From NCBI RefSeq assembly GCF_029891735.1, contig NZ_JANQDH010000093.1, positions 1 through 64,000 on the forward strand: a stretch of DNA of 64,000 nucleotides. The letters run 5' to 3'. Positions 7,971 through 16,145 of this stretch are shown one piece after another. Position 1 is the stretch's first letter, and each line of letters opens with the position of its first letter. Below the pieces are notes generated by a model, which was given only the letters and a program-made list of their open reading frames with translations, did not search any database and was not told the origin of the DNA. The stretch is from Chrysosporum bergii ANA360D. Lineage in GTDB: Bacteria > Cyanobacteriota > Cyanobacteriia > Cyanobacteriales > Nostocaceae. Position numbers and translations under genes: made by a program.

Positions 7971-8529
7971 TGTTAACTTTATCCTGTTTAGCTAATGTAG
8001 GGTTTGCTGAAAAAGTTATTTGTAAGAATAGGGAATAGGGTTCTGATCTTCCTTGTACCTTTTTAACCTCTCAGGTACGATAATCATTGATATGTTCAGG
8101 TTTTACCTTGATTCAGGCATATCTAATGTATATTTTTATAGATGGTTAAATAAATAAACACTTCCTTTAGATATAAAAGATTGTTGACCCTGGGTTATAA
8201 AGCAAAAATTTAAAATTAAGGTGGATTTCCTAAACCCTATGGTAAGCAAGCTCTATGGAGTCCTAGTTACTTTGTGTCTTCTGTTGGTGCTGCGCCACTT
8301 GAGGTGCTGAAGAAATATATCCAGAATCAAGAAAAGCCGTCGTTCTACGACGGGGTTTTAAACCCATTTTTTTGATAAAGACAGTAGGGCGGACACTTTG
8401 AGTTTAGACATTTTACAGCCCACTGTTTATAACCCGTCCAGGAAATATTATTTTTCAGCCACTCATGATAGTTCCTAGCATCTACAATATTTAAGCAGAC
8501 ACGATTACAGTCCCAGAGGAGAATTTTTG
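7971..8529. other. leuS upstream spacer
   Basis: About 560 bases between the divergent coiled-coil gene and leuS. It is AT-rich with no supported gene. It contains two adjacent hairpins at 8337-8365, likely an element relic or terminator. An overlapping minus-strand frame with [12 protein letters not shown]-type residues extends into leuS and is not convincing as a gene. Confidence 0.5.
8337..8365 (+). repeat. double hairpin, possible IS200/IS605 relic or terminator
   Basis: CCGTCGT pairs with ACGACGG (8337-8343 with 8347-8353), and directly after it GGGTTTTAAACCC (8353-8365) forms a second palindrome followed by A and seven T. The CCGTCG...CGACGGGGTTTTAAACCC layout resembles palindromic ends found near IS200/IS605 elements. 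No transposase is recognisable beside it. Confidence 0.4.
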
Positions 8530-11151
8530 GTGGATTCCCGATACAACCCAGCAGACATTGAGGAAAAATGGCAGAAAAAATGGGCAGAACTACGCTTAGA
8601 TCAAACCCCTGGAAATAGTGACCAGCCAAAATTCTATGCCCTTTCCATGTTCCCTTATCCATCGGGCAGCCTCCACATGGGTCACGTCCGTAATTACACA
8701 ATCACTGATGTGATTGCACGCCTCAAGAGAATGCAAGGATATAGAGTACTGCACCCCATGGGGTGGGACGCTTTTGGTTTGCCAGCAGAAAACGCCGCCA
8801 TTGACCGAGGAGTACCACCAGCAAAGTGGACTTATCAAAACATTGCCCAAATGCGCCAACAATTACAGCGTCTTGGTTTGTCTATTGATTGGGATAGCGA
8901 AATAGCCACTTGTTCACCTGATTATTATAAGTGGACACAGTGGATTTTTTTGCAATTCTGGCAAGCCGGGTTAGCTTATCAAAAAGAAGCAGCAGTAAAC
9001 TGGGACCCTGTTGACCAAACTGTGGTAGCTAACGAACAAGTTGATAGCGAAGGACGTTCTTGGCGCAGTGGAGCTAAAGTTGAGCGTAAACTATTACGGC
9101 AGTGGTTTTTAAAGATTACCGACTATGCCGAAGAATTACTCAATGATTTAGATAAATTAACAGGTTGGCCGGAACGGGTCAAGTTAATGCAGGCTAACTG
9201 GATAGGTAAATCCACAGGCGCTTATTTAGAATTTCCTGTGGTGGGGATGGATGAAAAAATCCCCGTGTACACCACACGCCCAGATACTGTTTATGGTGTG
9301 AGCTATGTAGTCTTAGCACCAGAACATCCTTTAACTAAAGTTGTCACCACCAAAGCGCAAAAAAAACCGGTAGAAGCTTTTATTCAAGAAGTTTCCCAAC
9401 AAAGCGAGTTAGAACGTACTGCGGAAGATAAACCAAAGCGGGGTATCCCCACTGGTGGCAAAGTAATCAACCCCTTTACGGAGGAAGAACTCCCCATCTG
9501 GATTGCTGATTATGTACTATATGAATATGGTACTGGGGCAGTCATGGGTGTACCTGCTCATGACGCGCGAGATTTTAAATTTGCCCGTGTTTATAATTTA
9601 CCTATTGAGTTTGTCATTGCTTCTTCTGAAGACGTGGCAGATTTTGATTTAACACCAGCATCACCAACAGATGAAATCACAAAAGTTATTAATATTGAAT
9701 ATAACGAGGCATATACCGAACCAGGAATTTTAATTAACTCTGGGTCTTTTACTGGCATGAATTCCACAGATGCCAAAGCAGCAATTATTAAATATGCTGA
9801 AGAACACAATTTCGGGCAACTGCGAATACAGTATCGCCTGCGGGATTGGTTAATTTCCCGACAAAGGTACTGGGGCGCACCCATACCAGTTATTCACTGC
9901 CCTAATTGTGGCATAGTGCCAGTACCAGATGAGGATTTACCAGTTAAGTTACCAGAAGAAGTGGAATTGACTGGACGCGGTGGTTCACCTTTGACTCAGT
10001 TAGAAAGCTGGGTAAATGTTCCCTGTCCCACTTGCGGTACTCCAGCCCGGCGAGAAACCGATACCATGGATACTTTTATTGATTCCTCTTGGTATTTCCT
10101 GCGCTATCCTGATGCTCAAAATCAACAACAAGTATTCGACCCGGCTAAAACTAATGACTGGATGCCAGTAGATCAGTATGTGGGTGGTATTGAACACGCC
10201 ATTTTACACTTACTCTACTCTAGATTTTTTACTAAAGTGCTGCGAGATAGGGGTTTATTGAACTTTGACGAACCTTTTGAACGTTTGTTAACTCAAGGCA
10301 TGGTACAGGGTTTAACTTACATCAATCCCCGCAAAAGCGGTAAAGAGAAATGGGTTCCCTCTTATTTAGTCAACCCCGCAGACCCCCGCGATCCCCAGAC
10401 AGGAGAACCATTAGAACGTCTTTATGCCACCATGTCTAAATCTAAGGGTAATGGTGTCGCACCGGAAGATGTAATTAGTAAGTATGGTGTTGATACAGCC
10501 CGGATGTTCATTTTGTTCAAAGCACCGCCAGAAAAAGACCTAGAGTGGGACGAAGCCGATGTTGAGGGGCAATTCCGCTTTTTAAATCGGGTGTGGCGCT
10601 TGGTGACAGATTATGCTACTGGGGGAGTTTCACGCCAACAAGCCCAACTCTCTGATTTAACTAAGCCAGAAAAGGAATTACGGAGGGCAATTCATACAGC
10701 TATTCAGGCTGTAACAGAAGATTTAGAGGACGAATATCAATTTAATACCGCAGTTTCTGAATTGATGAAGTTAAGTAATGCCCTCACTGATGCCCCCTGC
10801 AAAAATTCACCAATTTATACAGAAGGTATTGAGACTTTGGTGATTATGTTAGCGCCCTTTGCCCCACACATTGCCGACGAGTTGTGGCAGTTATTGGGTA
10901 ATACTAATTCCATCCACACTCAAACTTGGCCATCTTTCGACCCAGGGGCTTTGGTGGCTGAGGAAATTACCTTGGTAATTCAAGTTAACGGCAAAAAACG
11001 CGCTGATATTTCTGTTCCTGCACAAGCTGATCAAGCAGAGTTAGAAAAGTACGCCCGTGAATCTGAAGTGGTTCAGCGTTACATTGAAGGCAAGGAAATT
11101 AAAAAGGTGATTGTGGTTCCCGGAAAGTTAGTGAATTTTGTAGTTGCTTAA
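8530..11151 (+). CDS. leuS: leucyl-tRNA synthetase
   Basis: An ~873-residue class I synthetase that charges tRNA-Leu. The signature motifs are intact: HMGH within [14 protein letters not shown] (residues ~44-57) and MSKSK at ~636. The CP1 editing domain (~220-420) has [20 protein letters not shown] and [12 protein letters not shown]. The zinc-like CPNC and CPTC pairs and the C-terminal anticodon-binding domain are present, with [15 protein letters not shown] near the end. The start is taken as GTG at 8530, with GAGGAG at 8515-8520 as ribosome binding site; the TTG one codon earlier is an alternative. Monocistronic. Confidence 0.96.
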   Translation: MDSRYNPADIEEKWQKKWAELRLDQTPGNSDQPKFYALSMFPYPSGSLHMGHVRNYTITDVIARLKRMQGYRVLHPMGWDAFGLPAENAAIDRGVPPAKWTYQNIAQMRQQLQRLGLSIDWDSEIATCSPDYYKWTQWIFLQFWQAGLAYQKEAAVNWDPVDQTVVANEQVDSEGRSWRSGAKVERKLLRQWFLKITDYAEELLNDLDKLTGWPERVKLMQANWIGKSTGAYLEFPVVGMDEKIPVYTTRPDTVYGVSYVVLAPEHPLTKVVTTKAQKKPVEAFIQEVSQQSELERTAEDKPKRGIPTGGKVINPFTEEELPIWIADYVLYEYGTGAVMGVPAHDARDFKFARVYNLPIEFVIASSEDVADFDLTPASPTDEITKVINIEYNEAYTEPGILINSGSFTGMNSTDAKAAIIKYAEEHNFGQLRIQYRLRDWLISRQRYWGAPIPVIHCPNCGIVPVPDEDLPVKLPEEVELTGRGGSPLTQLESWVNVPCPTCGTPARRETDTMDTFIDSSWYFLRYPDAQNQQQVFDPAKTNDWMPVDQYVGGIEHAILHLLYSRFFTKVLRDRGLLNFDEPFERLLTQGMVQGLTYINPRKSGKEKWVPSYLVNPADPRDPQTGEPLERLYATMSKSKGNGVAPEDVISKYGVDTARMFILFKAPPEKDLEWDEADVEGQFRFLNRVWRLVTDYATGGVSRQQAQLSDLTKPEKELRRAIHTAIQAVTEDLEDEYQFNTAVSELMKLSNALTDAPCKNSPIYTEGIETLVIMLAPFAPHIADELWQLLGNTNSIHTQTWPSFDPGALVAEEITLVIQVNGKKRADISVPAQADQAELEKYARESEVVQRYIEGKEIKKVIVVPGKLVNFVVA

Positions 11152-11175
11152 CTCGACTTTATCCATTTTTACGCT

Positions 11176-11212
11176 CAGGCGATTGGCTTCGCCACTGCCG
11201 TAGGCAATCGCC
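11176..11212. repeat. dispersed palindromic repeat (CAGGCGATTGGC family), copy 1
   Basis: A 36-37 bp imperfect palindrome downstream of leuS. Outer arms GGCGATTG/CAATCGCC enclose GGCTTCGCC. It matches the copy at 56061-56096 with three differences. It could act as a terminator for leuS. Confidence 0.6.
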
Positions 11213-11388
11213 ATTTAAACACCAAAGACCCCATTTGTGTAATCTGTATATACTACAAACTGAATGGCGGAATGTGGAATACAACAGCGCCAATACTCAC
11301 CCCAAGCATTCATCAACTAATATATAATAAGATTGAGTTGATCCGTAGCCACTGGGAAAGCTACCTATAACTTTCACCAGGTCAGCGA

Positions 11389-11514
11389 ATGCACAATACC
11401 ACTGATTCCAGAGGTCATCCCAAGTGCCGGAAACAAAAATTCACGGATTGCAGCAACAGGTTTTCTTGTCTTGGGTGGGGCGGATACGGTGGTGGTTTCC
11501 GTAACCGCTACTAA
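11389..11514 (+). CDS. possible 41-residue Cys/Gly-rich small protein
   Basis: The reading frame from ATG 11389 to TAA 11512-11514 encodes 41 residues with an unusually ordered sequence: HPKCRKQKFTDCSNRFSCLG in the middle (three Cys), then a Gly/aromatic tail with WGGYGGGFRNRY. A weak AGG lies about eight bases before the ATG. It sits between leuS and rpsU, about 130 bases before the rpsU start. I do not recognise it. It could be a genuine short protein, or the sequence may serve as the structured rpsU leader. The dense, biased composition argues against pure chance. Confidence 0.4.
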   Translation: MHNTTDSRGHPKCRKQKFTDCSNRFSCLGWGGYGGGFRNRY

Positions 11515-11642
11515 GTTTTTCAACTTGAAATTTCACCTAAAAGTCTTAAGATTAGACAAAACTCTGTTTTTTGTATACTCTAGTTAACTGAATTTGTTAC
11601 CACTGTCGATCTATCAATTAAGTCAATTTAGCAGGAGAGATA

Positions 11643-11831
11643 ATGACCCAAATCATAGTGGGTGAAAATGAAGCAATCGAATCGGCCTTACGTCGCTTTA
11701 AACGAGAAGTTTCCAAGGCAGGGATTTTTCCAGATATGAGGAAGCATCGTCACTTTGAAACGCCCCTAGAAAAACGCAAGCGCAAAGAAATTGCCAAGCA
11801 CAGGCAAAGTAAAAGACGTTTCCGTAATTAA
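11643..11831 (+). CDS. rpsU: 30S ribosomal protein S21
   Basis: A 62-residue basic protein with the S21 pattern [20 protein letters not shown] (residues ~6-25) and an Arg/Lys-rich C-terminus ([19 protein letters not shown]). S21 joins the small subunit near the 16S 3' end and aids initiation. A GCAGGAGAG ribosome binding site lies seven bases before the ATG. It is a single gene followed by a strong terminator. Confidence 0.95.
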   Translation: MTQIIVGENEAIESALRRFKREVSKAGIFPDMRKHRHFETPLEKRKRKEIAKHRQSKRRFRN

Positions 11832-11851
11832 AGACCGACTAGGTTGAAATC

Positions 11852-11880
11852 AAGGCCCTCAGATTGTCCATGAGGGCTTT
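11852..11880 (+). terminator. rho-independent-type terminator of rpsU
   Basis: AAGGCCCTCA and TGAGGGCTTT form a stem of about nine base pairs around a nine-base loop, ending in TTT. Confidence 0.75.
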
Positions 11881-12001
11881 GGTTATCCTAACCGCCAATC
11901 CAACGCTTATGCTACCCCTTAATGGTAGTATTTAATCACAAACATCTCCCGCATAAAGATATAAGCTAAAAGCATACCTGCTATAAGTTATCTCAGGTCC
12001 T

Positions 12002-12790
12002 ATGCACAAGTATACATCTGGAAATAACGGAGATTTCATTCGCCAACTTGCTACTCTGGCAGCAATTGTTGGCGCTTTTGTGGTCAACTTGATTTCAAAT
12101 ATTTTTCCCCTCAATGGCATGAGTATAGGAGAGATTTCTAATACTTTGTTTGCTAATGTGCTGATTATCCCTGCCAACTATGCCTTTGCCATTTGGGGAC
12201 TCATTTATCTGGGATTGTTCACTTTTGCAATTTACCAACTTCTCCCCAACCACAGGTATGATGCGGATTTACGCAACATAGGATATTTGTTGGTTATTGC
12301 CTTAGTCGCTCAAAGTATCTGGGTATATCTTTTTCTCTCTAGGCTTTTTGCTGTTTCTGTCATAGCAATACTGTTAATTCTATTACCACTGATTGTTGCC
12401 TATTCCCGCTTAGGAATTGGTAAAAAGCGTGTCTCTCAGAGTAAGAAATGGTGCGTTTATTTTCCCATCAGTATTTATCTGGGTTGGATTAGCGTGGCTA
12501 CCGTTGTTAATGTGGCTTCTGCTTTGTACTTTCAAGGATGGAATGGGTGGGGGATTTCTCCTGAGTTATGGACTGCTATGATGTTATTGGTGGCTGGTAT
12601 CATTGCAGCAGTGATTGTCATCCAGCGTCAAGACTTTGCTTATGCAGGAGTGACAATATGGGCATTGGTGGCGATCGCTCTCAAGCATTGGAATAACTCT
12701 TTAGTCAGGAACGTGGCATTAACTTTGGCAACTGTCCTGGTTTTCCTCATCACCATGAAAAGTGTCAGAAATGAACCTACAGCCACATGA
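12002..12790 (+). CDS. TspO/MBR-like (tryptophan-rich sensory protein-like) membrane protein
   Basis: A 262-residue integral membrane protein with about seven or eight hydrophobic helices, including LATLAAIVGAFVVNLIS, YAFAIWGLIYLGLFTFAIYQ, YLLVIALVAQSIWVYLFLS and VIAILLILLPLIVA. The PANYAFAIWGLIY segment and scattered Trp (WNGWGISPELW) match the long TspO-like proteins of bacteria, which are larger than the 155-residue classical TspO. Classical members bind tetrapyrroles or cholesterol, but ligand and function of the long forms are not established. It stands alone between rpsU and the convergent dnaE-C. Confidence 0.75.
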   Translation: MHKYTSGNNGDFIRQLATLAAIVGAFVVNLISNIFPLNGMSIGEISNTLFANVLIIPANYAFAIWGLIYLGLFTFAIYQLLPNHRYDADLRNIGYLLVIALVAQSIWVYLFLSRLFAVSVIAILLILLPLIVAYSRLGIGKKRVSQSKKWCVYFPISIYLGWISVATVVNVASALYFQGWNGWGISPELWTAMMLLVAGIIAAVIVIQRQDFAYAGVTIWALVAIALKHWNNSLVRNVALTLATVLVFLITMKSVRNEPTAT

Positions 12791-12906
12791 ACGGAAAGAT
12801 TGGTCATGACACCTTTAGCTCGCTCTACCACTCTATCCCTACGGCAAGGTCCGGACAATTTGCGCCGAAATAAGCCGCCACCAGAGAAAATATAATTTCT
12901 GAGGTT

Positions 12907-14259
12907 TTAACTACCAGTTATAGTTTTTAAATGGGCATTAAATCTGGCATTTTGCAAAACTTCAACTGTTGTGCTGGGATTTTGCACGCAATATTGCCAA
13001 CCCAATCGCACAAATTTCCGGGAACTTGGCGAACCTATAATTCCAATTACTGGCGTTTTCGCTTTTTCTTTATCCCCTGAATATTCTTGTAGGATTGTTT
13101 TTAAATCATGTAGTTTTTCGATGTCGCGTGCTTGTTCAAGATTAAGTTCTACCATCACCATTTTCACCTCCTCCACTTTTTCTACATCTTCCACAATTAG
13201 TTGGTTTTGCTCATCTCGTCGGTCTACTTTACCCCAAATAATTAACCTTTCATCAACTTTGAGTTGCTCACTGATACGTTCATAAGTTTTGGGAAAAACA
13301 ATGGCTTCTGATTGGGTAGTTAAATCTTCTATTTGTAAAATAGCCATTTGCTCGCCTTTTTTGGTCATCACTTTTTTGACATGATTGAGCATGATGACCG
13401 CACAGATTCTTGTATCTTCTTTTTGTTCGTTAAGTTGTGCGAGATTTATGGGAGAGAGAAGTGATGCAGCCTGTCTTAGAGATTTTAAGGGATGATCTGA
13501 CACATAAAATCCTAGTAATTCTTTTTCCATGCGTAACTTTTCCTGTGGCGGAAAGTCCTGGACTGGTTCAGCCTTGGGAGCAGTTTCAAAAGCATTACTA
13601 GCTGTTTCATTCTCACTATTGCTAAAATTACCACCTAATAAATCAAACAAATTTCCTTGACCACTAGCCCGATCTTTAGCCCGGGACTGGGCCCAATCAT
13701 AAACCAGTTCTAAATCATGAATTAACTGTTTACGGTTTGGTTCTATTTTGTCAAAGGCTCCACAGTTAATCAATGATTCCACCATGCGGCGGTTAACAGC
13801 ACGCAAATCCAGGCGATCGCAAAAATCAGCCAGTGATTTAAATTCGCCCCCCTCTTCTCGCGCTGACAAAATACAGGCGATCGCATTTTGTCCTACATTC
13901 CGCACTGCGGTAAATCCAAATAAAATCTTGCCTCCTGCCGGAGTAAAATCTAGTCCAGAACGATTAATGTCGGGCGGATCTATTTTAATACCCATACTAG
14001 CGCAGTTATTAATGTATTTCTGCACTTTATCTGTATCCCCACTGTTAGCAGTCAACAGCGCCGCCATATACTCCAATGGATAATTAGCTTTTAAATATGC
14101 TGTTTGATAAGTAACATATCCATAGGCGGTGGAATGGGACTTATTGAAACAATTAGAGGCTATCAAACCATTTTTAATAGCAAAGTTATGGTCATTCTCA
14201 ACCCCAATATCATAGACATTTTCTAGACCTACATATTTACGACTACTGATTTTGATCAT
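12907..14259 (-). CDS. dnaE: DNA polymerase III alpha subunit, C-terminal part with split-intein C-half
   Basis: This is the downstream half of the cyanobacterial split dnaE. Translation from ATG 14259 gives a 36-residue Int-C followed by a ~414-residue C-extein beginning CFNKSHSTAYGYVTYQTAYL. Protein trans-splicing with a separately encoded DnaE-N/Int-N restores the replicative polymerase. The C-extein carries the end of the polymerase domain, the helix-hairpin-helix region and the OB-fold (ICAVIMLNHVKKVMTKKGEQ), with the C-terminal tau-binding part at the end. The ATG is preferred over the in-frame TTG five codons upstream because GGAG lies about nine bases before it and Int-C inteins begin MIKI. 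The dnaE-N half is not in this window. Confidence 0.95.
   Translation of the reverse strand: MIKISSRKYVGLENVYDIGVENDHNFAIKNGLIASNCFNKSHSTAYGYVTYQTAYLKANYPLEYMAALLTANSGDTDKVQKYINNCASMGIKIDPPDINRSGLDFTPAGGKILFGFTAVRNVGQNAIACILSAREEGGEFKSLADFCDRLDLRAVNRRMVESLINCGAFDKIEPNRKQLIHDLELVYDWAQSRAKDRASGQGNLFDLLGGNFSNSENETASNAFETAPKAEPVQDFPPQEKLRMEKELLGFYVSDHPLKSLRQAASLLSPINLAQLNEQKEDTRICAVIMLNHVKKVMTKKGEQMAILQIEDLTTQSEAIVFPKTYERISEQLKVDERLIIWGKVDRRDEQNQLIVEDVEKVEEVKMVMVELNLEQARDIEKLHDLKTILQEYSGDKEKAKTPVIGIIGSPSSRKFVRLGWQYCVQNPSTTVEVLQNARFNAHLKTITGS
14152..14259 (-). other. C-terminal half of the split DnaE intein (Int-C)
   Basis: Thirty-six residues from MIKISSRKYVG to GLIASN, with block F NVYDIGVENDHNF and the terminal Asn preceding Cys+1 of CFNK (codon 14149-14151). 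It has the same length and key residues as the well-studied Nostoc-type DnaE Int-C: Asp and His in VENDH, and Ser-Asn at the splice site. The Asn cyclises and Cys+1 is the acceptor of the N-extein. Confidence 0.95.
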
Positions 14260-14824
14260 TTTTACCAACTCCAAGATTTTAATAAGTATATGTACTCAGG
14301 CAACTATTAACCATGCTAATTTTAGATTGCCATTGTAGGTAAAACCAATCCCCAATCCAATATCTAAAATTGGATAATTTTAAGATTCAATGTTAAGATA
14401 GTGGGAATGTGAGATAAGTAGACAACGTAAAAAGTATTTCCGAGTTGGAATACTGCGGGATTGCTTAGTCTACGCAATTAAATAAAGTTATATCTTACAC
14501 CAAGTGATATCTTGAGTCAAACCCTTTTAAAACGGTTCAAAATCTTGATTATCCATTAGTCAGCGCAGGCAGACCTTGTTTGTTGTCCGGCGTTTTCTAG
14601 TAGCTAGGGCTGGGTGTAAGATGCCCAAGTTAGGCAAAAACTCCTTTGAGAGAGTACGGTAAGACAGGCCGGACTTTAGGCTTGGTGAAGAAATTCCTTT
14701 GCTTTGATAAGTTACGTCAAAGTAAGCGGTTTCCCAAAAACCAAGAATTTCCTGATTTATAATCGGGAAAGTGTCAAAACTGAATGTCTAGGTAAAAATT
14801 AACAGGATTAGATTAAGGAAACTC
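14260..14824. other. spacer between divergent dnaE-C and rpsD, with structured elements
   Basis: About 565 bases without a convincing ORF, holding both promoters. At 14418-14473 GTAGAC pairs with GTCTAC, enclosing an AGTATT/AATACT hairpin, while ATTGC/GCAAT (14460-14478) offers a competing hairpin. Nearer rpsD, CTTTGA/TCAAAG (around 14701-14721) is another stem. A long structured leader is consistent with S4 autoregulation, though no known motif was identified. Confidence 0.45.
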
Positions 14825-15433
14825 ATGTCCCGATACAGAGGGCCACGCCTCAGAATTGTACGTCGCTTAGGCGAATTGCCAGGATTAAGTCGCAAAAGTC
14901 CAAGAAAAGCCTATCCACCAGGCCAACATGGTCAAAACCGGAAAAAACGCACTGAGTATGCAGTTCGTCTAGAAGAAAAGCAAAAAATTCGGATGAACTA
15001 CGGTTTAACCGAAAAGCAACTACTACGCTACGTGCGTAAAGCTAGACGTGTAACCGGTTCCACCGGACAAGTGCTGCTACAACTGCTAGAAATGCGCTTG
15101 GATAATACCGTTTTTCGTTTGGGTATGGCTCCCACGATTCCAGCGGCTCGCCAGCTGGTAAATCACGGTCATGTAACTGTCAACGGTCGGAGAGTAGATA
15201 TTGCTAGTTATCAGTGTCGTCCCGGTGAAGTAATTGCAGTCAGAGATAGGGAACTTTCTCGGAAGTTGGTAGAAGCCAATTTACAATATCCCGGTTTAGC
15301 CAATCTCCCCAGTCACCTGGAATTTGACAAAGCTAAATTAACTGGTAAAGTAAACAGCGTCATTGAGCGAGAGTGGGTGGCGTTACAAGTTAATGAACTG
15401 CTCGTGGTGGAATACTACTCACGTAAAGCCTAG
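14825..15433 (+). CDS. rpsD: 30S ribosomal protein S4
   Basis: A 202-residue protein of typical length. The N-terminus [20 protein letters not shown] is the S4 pattern without the zinc cysteines, as in cyanobacteria and chloroplasts. The S4 RNA-binding domain is at residues ~90-150 ([31 protein letters not shown]). S4 is a primary 16S rRNA binder and assembly initiator. In cyanobacteria it is a single gene away from the main ribosomal operon, as here. The long upstream region may carry regulation. Confidence 0.97.
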   Translation: MSRYRGPRLRIVRRLGELPGLSRKSPRKAYPPGQHGQNRKKRTEYAVRLEEKQKIRMNYGLTEKQLLRYVRKARRVTGSTGQVLLQLLEMRLDNTVFRLGMAPTIPAARQLVNHGHVTVNGRRVDIASYQCRPGEVIAVRDRELSRKLVEANLQYPGLANLPSHLEFDKAKLTGKVNSVIEREWVALQVNELLVVEYYSRKA

Positions 15434-15452
15434 TTATTGGTGGATTACCACT

Positions 15453-15472
15453 CCCCGCCCTCAAGGGTGGGG
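15453..15472. terminator. hairpin after rpsD
   Basis: CCCCGCCC and GGGTGGGG form an eight-pair stem (one G-U in RNA) with a TCAA loop, between convergent rpsD and kdpC. No T-run follows. Read on the minus strand it looks like CCCC...GGGGAGTGG and so also resembles an IS200/IS605 end hairpin. Confidence 0.45.
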
Positions 15473-15531
15473 TTATGACAGTTTAAGCCAAATCTAAATA
15501 AATCATACTAAATACTACAAATACTACATGG

Positions 15532-16122
15532 TTAGCGATTAATTTCTTGTAGGTCAAGAGCATAATTTAATCGCAGGACATTGACCCCCGGTTCACCAAA
15601 AATAGAGAGAAATCTGCCATCCGTATATCTATTAATTAAAGGTATTATTTCATCATCTTGTAGGTCACGAGCGCGAGCAACTCGCCTCAACTGCTCCCTT
15701 ACTGCTGTTAAAGAAATATGTGGGTCTAACCCAGAACCAGAAGTATAAATAAAGTCAGCCGATGGTTGAATATTTTCCTCTTGGAACTGATTCACCTGTT
15801 GGGTAATTCGATCTAGCAGCGCTGGATTACTAGGGGCTAAATTACTACCACCTGATATACCAGTGGGGCTGGCCTTGTCTCCTTGGCTATACCCCACACT
15901 ACTGGGGCGAGTGTGAAAATAACGCTCTGATGTAAATCCTTGCCCAATTAAAGTTGAGCCAATGGCTTGTGCTTCTACATTCAGCATCACGCTACCATTG
16001 GCTTGAAATGGAAACAAGGCTTGACCTGTGATCAATATTGCCAAAGGATAAATAATTGCCGTGAGTAACCATAACACCAAAGTCATGCGAATCGCCTTGA
16101 TGATTTCTTGAATAAAAGTCAT
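15532..16122 (-). CDS. kdpC: potassium-transporting ATPase subunit C
   Basis: A 196-residue protein with one N-terminal transmembrane helix (residues ~11-35, MTLVLWLLTAIIYPLAILIT) and a soluble domain containing YFHTRPSSVGYS, SGGSNLAPSNP and SGSGLDPHIS, the conserved KdpC blocks, plus INRYTDGRFLSIFGEPGVNV near the end. KdpC stabilises the KdpFABC complex and increases ATP affinity. It is last in the kdpA-kdpB-kdpC operon, 23 bases after kdpB. Neither kdpG, reported between kdpB and kdpC in some Anabaena operons, nor kdpD is found here. Confidence 0.95.
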   Translation of the reverse strand: MTFIQEIIKAIRMTLVLWLLTAIIYPLAILITGQALFPFQANGSVMLNVEAQAIGSTLIGQGFTSERYFHTRPSSVGYSQGDKASPTGISGGSNLAPSNPALLDRITQQVNQFQEENIQPSADFIYTSGSGLDPHISLTAVREQLRRVARARDLQDDEIIPLINRYTDGRFLSIFGEPGVNVLRLNYALDLQEINR

Positions 16123-16145
16123 AAAAATTTCCCAGGTACTGAGTT

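Noticed and set aside
8345-8701. 118-codon minus-strand frame running into leuS
   Set aside because: Its upstream half is the complement of conserved leuS codons; only the distal part is free and it has no recognisable transposase motif.
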